Shown here one piece after another: positions 34,763 to 46,403 of a stretch of 64,000 bases of DNA. This DNA comes from Apostichopus japonicus. Its lineage: Eukaryota > Echinodermata > Holothuroidea > Aspidochirotida > Stichopodidae. How positions within the stretch are numbered: position 1 is the stretch's first letter; each line of letters begins with the position of its first letter. The notes under the pieces were generated by a model that was not told the DNA's origin, searched no databases, and saw nothing but the letters and a program-made list of their open reading frames with translations. Position numbers and translations under genes: made by a program. The stretch lies in contig NC_092568.1 in assembly GCF_037975245.1 (NCBI RefSeq), forward strand, positions 17,503,001 through 17,567,000, written 5' to 3'.

Positions 34763-37700
34763 ATGGCTACTAAACCTTACGAACTACCTGGATTACCTGC
34801 TCTGCCAAAGAGTTTGAGTGCCTTATTAAATGCAAACAGTGGATCCTGGCGAGAGTCGGGAAGAATTCATGCCCATAGAACTAATATCCAAGACAGTTTG
34901 TCTTCGAATGGTAATGGAGGCGCAGCTGGACCACCATCGCCAACTGGTGTCGAATTAAATAGACAACCAAGTTACACAAACACAGAAGGAAAGGGGAAAG
35001 CCCCACCTCGCAGAATCGAGATTCCCAAAGGAAACTTGGACGCCGCACTTGCCCTGTTACGAAAGGAAATGGTAAGTCGGATCACATGAAAAGACAATAC
35101 AATGTTACAAGTTTTGCTCATTGATGTTACTGTACCATTGGTTGAAAAGACTATGCCTAAATGTTAGTCACGCAAAAATTTGGCTGTAATGTTACATTGT
35201 ATACTTTTCTGCTAACTGTATAGCCTAATGAGTTATAAGAATTAAGATTACCCTGTTGTTCGGGGATTGGCAATTTGGCTGTGATAAACTAACAACATGC
35301 TTCATCTTCTGCTGGGTGCACAGTTATTGTGCAGTCTGTATGCAACTGAAGAAGTTTGACCCCTCCCCACACTTTCATTCACCTTGATCTCTCATTCTCC
35401 TTCACACATTCTAACCCCTCCCCCATCTTATACATACTGAAATTGAAATCCTGGTTATTCAGTGTACAGTATAGCATGCTTAGAAGTTGTCATTAAAGGT
35501 CTAAGTAAGGTTAACTACAGTAGATGGATCTACAGTATATAAAGCAGTATGCTTACAGGTAGTTCCTTTGTGCCTTTACTGCTTTGTCAGATCAATTTGA
35601 CTAGCAACAGACTTTGAAATACTTCCTTGCAAGTTTGTTTTTACAGTATGAAATATTACTGGTGCATTTCATTTAATTATCATTCAATAAAGACCTTGCA
35701 TTTAGCGATTGATTTTGTCTTATCCTGTCAGATGGGGATCCATGGATGTTTAGGATGTACACCGCACCCTTTTCAACGCCACACAAAAACTAAAAACATG
35801 TTAGAATCACAACCTTGTATGCAGACATAATTATTGACCTAATTTATTGCCTAAATATGTTGAAGAATGTACAGTTGCATGTCAGAATTGTTTTTTGAAT
35901 GGTGAGGACCTACATGTATTGGACTTGTCGGCTTCAACTAATCAGGAAAACACCCTCTCCATTTCAAAATTCTGCATTAGATCTGTCCATGACTAGTCCT
36001 ACTTTATTTTTCGAAACCAACACAGTGCCTGGGAATTTAATGATCTATAGGCTAACTTTTTAAAGTATATACTGTTGCCTTTTCAATCTGCACAAGGAAT
36101 GTTTGCAAAATTGAGGTGTTTTATTCAAATTTAGACAAACAATCAATACCTCAAGAAGCCCAAGTACCCAGATCTACTCGCTGAAGAAATCCGATAAAGT
36201 TATATCAACTTAAGGATGTCTACCTGTATCTGTTTGTCCCTCACATTTGAACTGAAACCACTCCAGTACAACTTCAGGTCTGTACCAAACACAATACTAA
36301 AACTATCTAAGACAGACCCAACTGCTATTTTTGCAAATTTCAATGAAAAATTAATTCATCAATATTATGTAGTCCTTGGTGTTTGGCAAGCATCATCAAT
36401 CATTTTATCAGTCCTGCAACATTTGTAGTGTAATTTTGAGTGCAATTCTAACTAAAAGTAAACTTTGTGTATGAAACAGTATTCAAGTGCAAAACTTTGC
36501 AAATTACTGCAGGTACCCCTTAAAGGATATTCAGTTGTCAGATCATAATGTAATTCATCTATCTTTAAGAGTTCGAATATTTCATAAGTTGTAAGTTGAA
36601 AAACCCCATTTTAAGATCTTGTTCCTTATTCAAAATATATCGTGATTAAATGTAACCTATTGGCAGCTAAATCACCCCTACTCTCGGAAATGGATCACAT
36701 AAGAGGTGGTACGTGATGTCTTCATGGTCTCGATGTCGTTCAAAGGTTTCACTTTCAAATTATAATCTTCTAGTTTATTCATCCTTGAGATGTGGCCATG
36801 GAATGGTTGGTTCGCTGTCAATGTAGCTATAGTATTTATAGTTTTTATTATTGTACAAATATGATATTCCTCAGTGGATAAATAACTTAAATATTGTGTA
36901 GAAAACCAAAATCATTTCAGCTTACTGCCATCATGACATTATTCACTCTGCTGTTACCATGGATGCATTCACAAACTCACATAATTTGACAAATTGTTAT
37001 CTTTGCTAGTTATATACAAAATGTTTTAAGGATGTGGTTTTAACCTACAAAGGAGAAATATCCAACAATTTGTTTTAAGTGCTCAATCAACTTCAGCCAC
37101 CAGAGTATCCCTGCAGGTTAATGATTGTACTACTCTCTGATACTGTAGAACAGGTTCTTAAAGGGATCCCCCCTCCCCCACTCCCCTCCCCGGCATTAAC
37201 CAGCTCCCGGAAGATTTCAATCAGGCCCACAACATCTTTCTCTGATTAAGTGTGTAGGCCTTTTGGCTTCAACACCCTACAAGCCTACCAAGCATGTTGT
37301 TATATTAATTGCATAGTGAAATTTATTTCTGTCTGGCCCTTTGCTCCAAGCAATGTGTTTCTCTGGTCCTGGTAGGTTCTCCCAAGGTGGCCCACATGCC
37401 ATATCCTGGCTGTCAAAGATTTTAGTCAGACCCATGGAATCTTACACTGATCAGGTACATAGTCTCTATATATAGGGTTCAACACCTTATCAGCCCACAT
37501 AGCACAATCACATAGTGAGATTTGGATTCTATCTGGCCCTTTGCTCCAAAAAATGTTTTATTCTTTGGTCATGTACTTTGGAAATTCATGGAGAAACCCA
37601 TGAACTGCACAATCATATAACAAACTGTGCATGTGACAGTGTTGCTTTGTAAATGGATGAATTACTCATTTGCATACATTGTAAGCAACATCACAGATGC

Positions 37701-40407
37701 CAAATTGTATCCTATTGTTTTGCTTACAGATATCTGTCTGCTTTCATGGTAAAATATTATATTTGTTGTGCAAATGTGTGCCTTAGCTTGTACCATGAAA
37801 ATATATAACTTTCTTTCCTTTGTATGAAACTGTTCCAATGAATATTAAGTGCTCAATATATATTTCTTTTTCCATTTTAATATTGACATATTGTCCAGAC
37901 ATTTCAATTCATGGAATTGTAGTGTAATGCACTAAATTGAGCCATCTGTGATACTGTTCATGTACAATACTGTACTATCCCCTCAAACTTTACTGAAGGC
38001 CTCCTCCAAAGCCATCAGGAGGCATTTGAAGAATGTTGTAAATCTACTGTGATAGAAATAGCAGACATGTACATGCAGTAGTATGTATACACTACAGTAT
38101 GTATGCTGTACATTGAGTGTCTGGTTATGACCTTGTGCATCTCTGCTTCGTTTAATGGTCTTCCTGGAATCTTAAGTGTAGTTGTGTGCATCATACCATG
38201 ATAGGTAGGTGCATAATAAACCGATTAGGAACCACAATGCCTCCTTGTGCCATGATTCATGTATCTGGAATGCCCACCAGGCGCCACAGGCGGGTTCAAA
38301 TTGTTATCTCAATCAGGTTGCTTTCATCATGGTTTCATTGCCTGCCTGGTATAGAACTGGTGCCATTCATCTATAGAAAAGATGGCAGGGGCCCTCAAAA
38401 TCAAAAGTGAAAGTACTGTATCAAAATGATCATGTTGTGTAGTATCTAATCCCTTTCCCAGGGACATGTGATACTCATAATATAGTCATGATCGTATGGT
38501 TACAGTCTTGATGTAAGGAGACTGGGGGTGAGAGTGTATCGTGTTCTTTGGTTTTGCTCCTGGGGCTCTATCCTGGGTGTCTTTTCTTAAGAAGCATATG
38601 ACAGGCTGCTATATAGTCATTCATCCATGTTCATTGATATCCAAACAGTCATGAACTGTATCTATGTGTACAGGTATTTCATGAATAATAAGGTGTGTAA
38701 GCCCTTTCATCCTCTTCCATTGTGAAAATCACTTTCTTCTCAAGCAGAATCAGAGGCAAAGATTTGTTGGAGAAAGAGGGGGGGGGGGGGGGGGGAGACT
38801 GAAGCCAAAGACAGTTATTTTTTGCAAGTTGCAAAACTTATTATGTTGTCGATTTTAAAAACACTATCAGTGTTAAAGGAATATTTTGACACATTAATTG
38901 AAGAAAAAAATTGTCCATACTGCTAGTTAAACATTCCATTCAGATTATGTCATTCCTAACTGAAGGCATGGTTGTTGTTGTTGTCCAGATATACCTTTTG
39001 TTTCTTCAAAAAAGTGGGTCACAGTGGGTGTTCTGTGATGTCATCCTGGTCTGTGTTCTTGGAAAGCTTTACTTTCCTTTTGCAGTGTTTGTTACGGATA
39101 TATGATACATTTCAAACGTTTGCTGAGCTGTTAATGTTCTCTGAATTCAGCATGAAAAGATCTATACATAAATCGGAAAGAAAACTACGAAATTTTCACA
39201 TAACATTACATCTTGATGTCGCTCTGTTTATCATTGCTGGATATCAGATCTCATCAAATTTTATATCATTGTGGTATATGAGCACATGTACCAATAATTT
39301 ATGTGTAGTTTATAAATAAATAAAAAGAAAAAACTCTTGTTACTTTAGTACATCTGTAAAGCCGCTGATTCACACACTCCCATCCTTTTATAAATTTTCA
39401 TACCCTTCTCTTTTTTTTAACCTCACACAAGAGCTGGGAAAGCCATTATTAATACAACTTTGCCTTGAGACCTAAACATCAACATATTTCATGGTCTAAA
39501 TATGCCTTAATTTGCACCCTTTGATGTCTAACATTTTCTCTACGTGAGAGTTGACTCCAATGATTGGGAAGCATCCAATCCTTAATAAAAAATAATATTA
39601 ACGAATTGATGATTCATTCCAAATGGTCACTGGTCACATCATTTTAATGTTACCCTTAAATTTCTGCAGTCATTGTTTCCTTTGATGGCGACATAGGTCT
39701 GTTTACATAAACTCAGCCTTTTTGTAGTATATATAGTCAGAATCTTTGGGTAACTTGGAAAGTAATTAGCAGTGTCTGGGTCAGGGCAAAATGTGCTAAA
39801 TTACATTGCAAATCTCTGTTTGGAATATATTGTATAATGTTGGTATCTAGATAAATGGCTGAATGCACAATGTCAATTTGTTTGCAAAACAAACTGTAAC
39901 AGATGTATACTATAAATCTACAATAAAAAGTAGAAAATGCATACATAAGGAATAATATATTACAATTGGTGAACAGTATATATGTATATCTGTACAAAAA
40001 ATAATATTGAATTCCTTCGTTTATGTGAAATTGAAAACTTATATTGACTAATAAAATGTGAGCTTCATTATTGTGAAATTGAATTACTGAAAGGTATCAT
40101 GGAATGTTTATCTACAAACAGTGACATTTAAGTTGCTAGAGAAGAAATGGAAAATAGCAGCACATCCTACATCCTAACTGTCACTAATTTAAATTTTAAT
40201 GTAATTCAACTTTTTTTTTCCTTCATATTTCAGGTTGGTCTTCGACAGCTAGACATGTCCCTTCTCAGCCAACTGTGGGAATTGTACGAGGCAATACAAG
40301 ATTATAAAGCTACCATGTCATATGGTGACAGCTCTATGGACTTTGACACAGAAGATTCCCAGTCTACAACCACACCCCTCTCACCACTACCACCAGATGA
40401 TCCTTGA
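34763..40407 (+). CDS. FAM89: FAM89 family protein (leucine repeat adaptor, LRAP25-like), complete
   Basis: There are two coding exons: 34763-35071 (ends GAAATG, donor GTAAGT) and 40234-40407 (TGA), phase 0, 160 residues. The family signature straddles the splice: GNLDAALALLRKEM then VGLRQLDMSLLSQLWELYE, a leucine-rich helix. The N-terminal 85 residues are Pro/Ser/Gly-rich and probably disordered; the C-terminus is acidic and Ser/Thr/Pro-rich. Vertebrates have FAM89A and FAM89B (about 180 residues). FAM89B/LRAP25 is an adaptor linking MRCK kinase to LIMK1 in lamellipodial actin control; the same role here is inference. The single copy cannot be assigned to A or B. The ATG is the first in frame and the protein length fits. 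The 5.2 kb intron holds repeats but no recognisable gene. Confidence 0.93.
37190..37585. repeat. Diverged two-copy tandem duplication (~210-base period) in FAM89 intron
   Basis: Both halves share AGATTT-AATCAG or AGTCAG, then TTCAACACC-TA-CAGCC, ATAGTGA, and CTGGCCCTTTGCTCCAA followed by TTTCT-TGGTC. They are clearly diverged, and no coding signal is seen. Confidence 0.7.
38462..38560 (+). repeat. Dispersed repeat shared with 63252-63360
   Basis: GTGATACTCA, TCATGATCGTATGGTTACAG, ATGTAAGG, CTGGGGG, GAGAGTG and TTTGGTTTT occur in the same order at 63252-63360, where a tRNA-like sequence follows about 65 bases later. No tRNA-like part is seen after this copy. Confidence 0.7.
38778..38795 (+). 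repeat. G18 homopolymer
   Basis: A run of 18 G lies in the FAM89 intron. Similar runs are at 59567-59581 (15), 44321-44333 (13) and 20032-20043 (12). Such runs can form G-quadruplexes and are also prone to length error in assemblies. Confidence 0.9.
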
Positions 40408-43400
40408 TGACACCCCCCTCCCCTTGTCCCCATTTGTTGTTAACCAAACTCAATGCCATGTTTCATCTGTGCCAGTGAAGTAGCAGTTCTTGCAAAATCC
40501 TGTTTCAAAGGATGAATCAATATCTTGCCATTTTTTTTACCCATGGAAGAAGTATGGAACCCATTTGCCAGAAACGTTGGGTCCAGACTTAACGATGGAG
40601 AAATTTTCCTTCTTGGATTTTGAGACCACATAAATCAACTACCAGATACTTTGATTTGTGTGATCAGCGGTCTTTTACACTGTTCCAGAAGCAATGGATG
40701 ATTCCATCTCGCGCTTTTGTTTATCACAACTTTTCACATGTATGTTAAAATGTTATAGAGTTAGTTTAATGGATAAAACTTTTCAATGAAATATTCTAAG
40801 GAGAGTACTTGAAAATCCCAAATACCAATTCTTTTGATTGGACTTGTAGCAGCCTTGCAGGTGAAACTGAAGAAGATACATCCGTTTTTTCAGCTTGGGT
40901 TGTGTTACGTATACACCTCAGTTTACCTGTCTCTATGACATGTTTTAACACTGTCCACCTACACTGTGTGATGTGTTAAAAAAAAGTGAAACATCATCAA
41001 GTTTAATTTTTCTTGAAATTTACTTCTGTGTTATTATTTCAGTCGCAAGGTAATACCCTTGTATGATAGACATATCCACCTTGAAGTTGTAATGTCAAAT
41101 TACAGATTTTTAATATTTCTTTAGAATTTTGCAAGTATTCACCAAAACAGTCTTCATTAATGATAACAAAATTCAAGATTGTAGTATGATTATTTATTAA
41201 AGGTACTAAGTGTAGTGTTGTGCTGAAAGATGACCTTTTATTATAAAAGAGGCTTTATTGTTCAAGTTTATATCAGTTCTTTGTCTTTGTTTTTTATAAT
41301 TTGGTATGAATTTCATTTTATTTATTTATTTTGCCACACATTTAAGTAAATGGTGCGGAGAGCCCTGGATATTTTTGTTTAATTGGCAACAAATGGTACA
41401 AAAAATGCTATATATCTGCAGTAAGTTGTTTTTTCCTTAAGTAGCAATTCAGCCATTTTGCTAAACTTTTGACATCTGAAACAAGTTATTAAAATATTGA
41501 CTGAATCATATGTAAAGAAGAAGTTATTAGGTCTTGTTGGAACAGACTGATTGGAGACAAAAAAAGGATGGTTTGGGGGAGAGTGACAGAAGAGAATGAG
41601 AAAGCTCGGTAGATGTACAAGTACATGGTAGTTATAATGCATTTATAATTTAGTTATGTCCACTATCGTAGGTTTAAGGATTTTGATCATGTAAACTTAA
41701 TTTTATGTGATGTGAGCAAGGTGTTGTGTGAAAAAAGGTTTACGTCATATTTTATGTTACAACATACACCTACTTCTGGCAAAATTAAGCTGCATATAAT
41801 GTAATACAATCTTTAGAGAGTTCTAAAACTGTGCACATTGAGGCTTTCCTCTTGGCGAAAGATAATGGTAACCCCCCTCCCCACAGTGAGGAACACTGCT
41901 TGAATAATAGATGAAGGAATCTTGATCAGTTCCTGCTCTAATAGATCAAACAATGAAGCTGGTTAGGTGTGCAATGAATGCAACTCCCTTTAATACAATA
42001 ACTTAACAAAAACCTTGTTTAAGATATTTTGCTATTGTTCCTATTGTGAATTACAATTCGTGCAATAGCTTCTCAACATGTGACTAAATGCTTCTTCTAG
42101 ATGATGCCTCTGCTATTTCAAATAAATGATTGAGGTGTAAAATATTGCTTCTTAGAGAAGTAATTATAGTAGGTACTGCTTGTCCAGAGTTTAGTGCCTT
42201 TGAAGTAGAACACTTTAATAGCATCATAGAACTGAACCACGTACCACAAGATCCGTACAGAGTCATCATCAGATGGACTGTGGTATTGCATAAGAAGGTA
42301 AATGGCATTAGGATGTGGGAGTTCATTCAGCATTGACTGTATTAACCAAAGTAAATATATAGCACAGATTGAAAATATACGCTCACTCTTGGTCAATTTG
42401 TTGTGTAGATCAATTTGTGAAGACTAACATCGATATAAAAATGCTTGTCATAGATTGTAAAGAAACGCTAGTATTCAATTCTCAATCACGCTGACAGAAA
42501 CTGCTTTTTCTTGATAGGTTGGAACCAAAGCGTTACATTTGTAAGAGTTTGACAAGGCTTTTCCTCAGATGTTTAGTATTGCAGTGTGATTTTAACAATA
42601 AAGCTATTCTGTTATGTTTAATTTGGAAGTTGTCGCAGGGTAAGACCAAGAAACCTCCAGTATGCAGAATGTCTTCATGTAACTGCACACTTACTGTATG
42701 CATCTTCCACATAAACCTTACATACAATGTAGTATTTTCTTATCAACAAGAGATTCTCACTAACTGCAAATGTTTTCTACATGTTATTACATGAAACAAT
42801 GTGCAATATAGAGACAAGGAAGGCTATGAAACTGTAATATAAATTTGGTATATTATTCGCAGACCTAATGATCAGATTTCAATGTTTCTGATTTCTCTTT
42901 ACTTCAGTTAGGTCCTGCAAACATCCTTGTCATGACTCACAAGCCTTAATGTTAATTGTCTCAGCTCTTTGAGTGAAGAGCAGGCTTTGGAATTGGCATC
43001 AGTAAGGTCATGGGAGGTCGTGGTTCTTCTTCCCAAACATTGGCACCAATGGAAAAGAAAAAGTTGTGTTACCAACGACATCATATATTGGGGAAGGGTT
43101 CCAGTTGTGCAAGAGTAAAGTCTGTTTTCACAGAGTGGAAAACCAAGGTTCAGTTACTGGAACATTTGCTGAAACTCCATTGCATGTTTGGTTTGTTTTA
43201 TTCCACTGCCTTCCAAGATGGGCAGAAGGATCTTGGGGGAAGACAATTATTTATAGAGGAATGCTATACCTCTTCCCCCCCCCCCCTCTCCAACCCCTAC
43301 CATGGCTCTGTAGCTTGTGCTACTGGGTAGAATGCAATTTACCATTACTCCTGATCAAAGTGGTTTGTTATTCACAAATACTAATGGGCATATTATTGAA

Positions 43401-44969
43401 ATGCATGATTTTTCAGCATTTGTTTCGTGTCGGTGGACTTAATATAGTAACATCCAATGTTGGCATCAACCCCCAATTCACTTATTGTCAGTATTTTATG
43501 AAACTATGCATAGCAAGACTTTGTATTCGATGCTGTATTCTACAAGCTCCCTCATGGTGAGCTAAATTTGTAAAATGATTGCCTTTTTTCTCCAATAAAA
43601 TAATAAAATATCTTTGAAAGAATGAAAATGGATATTCTGTACTTTCCTTTTTGTTTCCAATGATTTTCAATTTATAGTTTTGACTATTTGTGAATTCCAT
43701 TTGCTAGATACAGATCAGAACAAAAGATTCTATTGTTCAGTATAGTAGACAAATAAAAAATGCATTCAGAATTATAACAAAAGACAATGCAGAAAATACT
43801 TTACATTGTCAGCCTTTGCATAACTGAAGAAAAGAAATATAACTCCATCCACAAAAAAATGAATAAGTAAATATCACACACAAAAATGAAACATGTTGAG
43901 TCAAGATTGAAGTAGCGATGGCAGATATTTTTTTATTTTGATGAATGATTAAATTCAAATAATTACACAAGGCACATGACAATGAAAGACAGGCTGGCAG
44001 TAATGTCCACAAATAGATAGAGGTTAACAGTTGGTTACCATTAGGTACAGTAACTTGTTACCAAAACATCCATTTGACTTACACTTGGATAAGCTAAGGA
44101 CATTTGAAAGTTACTAGCCTGATATCCTAGCAAAATTCATCAAAAGAAAAAGGAGGCATGATTGTCATAATTGAGAATTTAACAATTGGCTAATAAGGCT
44201 GTAAGCACTTTAATCTCCAAATGTGTGTATGATTATAACAGAGGTAAATGTGTTTTGTCGTTCTTGGCTACTAAATTACTAGTAGAGGGTATGCCTGCTG
44301 TAAAGAAAGTAACATAACATGGGGGGGGGGGGGAGAATTAAAAATGTTAGTATATATATATAATCTGCTAAGACCAAATAAGGTGGTGGAATGTAACCAA
44401 AGTTATAAAAAGATGAACTAGGGTCTAGTTTGTTCAATAGTTTCTTCAATAGTACACAATTTATTTCAAATGTATCACAAGCCGCTATGTTGATGCAACT
44501 GCACAAAGTTAAATCCTAGGTAAGGCCAACAAGAAAACACCCAACAACTGTGTGTTAAGCGTTTACCAGTCAACAAAGTTGACAAAACACGTTGACAGTA
44601 GCTGAAAAAATCACTGACGTTATAAGGACATCTATCAAGTTCTGCATTATATTCCTACCAACTTGGCAAGATATGAATTAATATGTGATACCCTTTGTTT
44701 GTACCATTCAACAATAGTTTCAGCATTTGATACCAGTTTGCTAGCTTTTAACATTAATGTTATGACAGATGTGTAATGCCACAGGAAGTTTATTTGCCTA
44801 GCTCCAAAAAAAAAGAAACACAGAAAAGTAATCTTTGCTTAAAGTCTTCGATTATAGTAAGTTTAAGCTTGTCTCTAGACTGTTAAGTGATCATAATTTG
44901 ATTTCTTACAGACCATTTACACACAATTGCTAAAACTGTGAGTTTGGTATCAAACATACCACCTACGTT

Positions 44970-45560
44970 TGTTACAGCTTCTCACAAACGACACAAAGAC
45001 CGATATTCAGTAGGAAAATAATTTGACTTCATGGCTTCAAATACCACATTTTCAATTTATATAATAAATTATCGATTGATATATTATAGACCAAATGTTG
45101 GCACCAACTTCTTAAGTAGGCCTACACACCTCCTCATTGGCAACACCAAAGTCAACACTCAATAGGAAAATTTAGGATTTACTGCTTTAAATTACAATGA
45201 TTACAAATTTTTAATTTAATTATCAATTGATATATTATAGACAAACTGCTGGCACTGACTTGTTAAGTAGTCCTACACACCTCCTCATTAGCAACACCAA
45301 AGTCAACACTCAATAGGAAAATATAGGATTTACTGCTTCAAATACAATGTTTTATAATCCATGAAAGACATTAATTTTGATATTTTTTAGACAATTATGT
45401 TATAGACCGATGCATGCAACACCCACAACAGCAAGTTATAGATCAAAAATGGACGGGACAATCTACTTTAGTACACAGCTCATCACAAACAATACAAAAT
45501 CATTTTTCGATAGGGGAACATATAGGACTTTTATGGCTTCAAAATACCATGTTTAAACCT
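44970..45560. repeat. Diverged tandem repeat, ~170-base unit, about four copies
   Basis: The two central copies (45067-45200 and 45220-45352) share TTGATATATTATAGAC, CTACACACCTCCTCATT and GCAACACCAAAGTCAACACT. Outer, more diverged units keep CTCACAAACGACAC or CATCACAAACAATAC, ATAGG-GAA-ATA and ATGGCTTCAAA. No open frame or splice signal is associated. Confidence 0.7.
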
Positions 45561-46279
45561 TATCACTTTGCCGAAGACAAATGGTGCCCAAATTCATTTC
45601 ATCAAGCATGGATTGAAAAAGCTGGCATCACTCTTTCAGCACTTTTTTCTGAATGATCAGATATGAAAACTAATATTCCACTAAAAGTCAGCCTTTATTT
45701 GACCTTACAACAGCTATTGTAAACAAGCATGAGATACACACTAAAGCAAGATAGAAAACTTGGCGCTTTTCTTTAAGCGGCAGAATTGAGACAGTTTAGA
45801 AAGGAGCCTAGGGTTGTTTGGTTAAAATGGCATCTGAGGATTAGAAGTCCTGTGCCCTTCACCAACTAACCTATCCAGTACTTAGTTGCAATGAATCGGT
45901 TCCTTTGTAGGCATTAACAGTTAATAATACTCCCAACAAAGTTCCACAAAGTCAGAAAGGTAAAATCCCTTGAGCAATTCACTCATATTACCAAAACTGT
46001 TTTTGTTACAAAAATATCTTATTTCCATCTTTAATACCTTGTCTACAACCTTAAATATCTAAGCTATATGTTAATAATTATATTTTTAAAAGCTTTATAA
46101 AAAGAAAAGCTGATGAAAATGCCACTGTGTTAGTAAGGAAAGTTAAGGATAAGGTATTGCAGTTAGAAGATAGTGAAGAGTTAGGCTTCAACACATCCTT
46201 TTCAGGGTTTTTATTTCACTTCAAGAATAATTTTTTTAAAGTTATACACAGCACATACAATGACATACAAGAACAGATA

Positions 46280-46285
46280 TTTATT
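46280..46285 (-). terminator. Likely SPATA7 polyadenylation signal
   Basis: AATAAA on the minus strand, about 120 bases downstream of the SPATA7 stop at 46404. Position fits a short 3' UTR; usage is not shown. Confidence 0.45.
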
Positions 46286-46403
46286 TCAATGATGATACCA
46301 CCTCAGAGTGAAACACGCTAACATTGCGCACCACTATGGAGCATGTTACGAAAACTTCTGGTTACTTCTCATCACCATGGCAACTATTTATGGAGATGGA
46401 TTG

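Larger units (their letters stand above)
40408..46403. other. Tail-to-tail intergenic region, 3' UTRs of FAM89 (+) and SPATA7 (-)
   Basis: I see no exon of a further gene. Plus-strand AATAAA signals are at 42597-42602 and 43594-43599, and either could end FAM89 transcripts. A minus-strand AATAAA (TTTATT on plus) at 46280-46285 lies 120 bases past the SPATA7 stop. Short open frames here have no family resemblance; the hydrophobic one at 46343-46690 overlaps the SPATA7 final exon on the opposite strand. A diverged tandem repeat lies at 44970-45560. Confidence 0.6.

Noticed and set aside
40147-40233. Alternative FAM89 start at an upstream ATG of exon 2
   Set aside because: The frame passes through the pyrimidine tract and acceptor (TTTCAG at 40228-40233), so it is intron; exon 1 gives the conserved half of the family motif.
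43010-43560. Two overlapping open frames of 106 and 164 residues
   Set aside because: They lie in the probable FAM89 3' UTR, overlap in different frames, contain a poly-C tract, and have no splice or family support.
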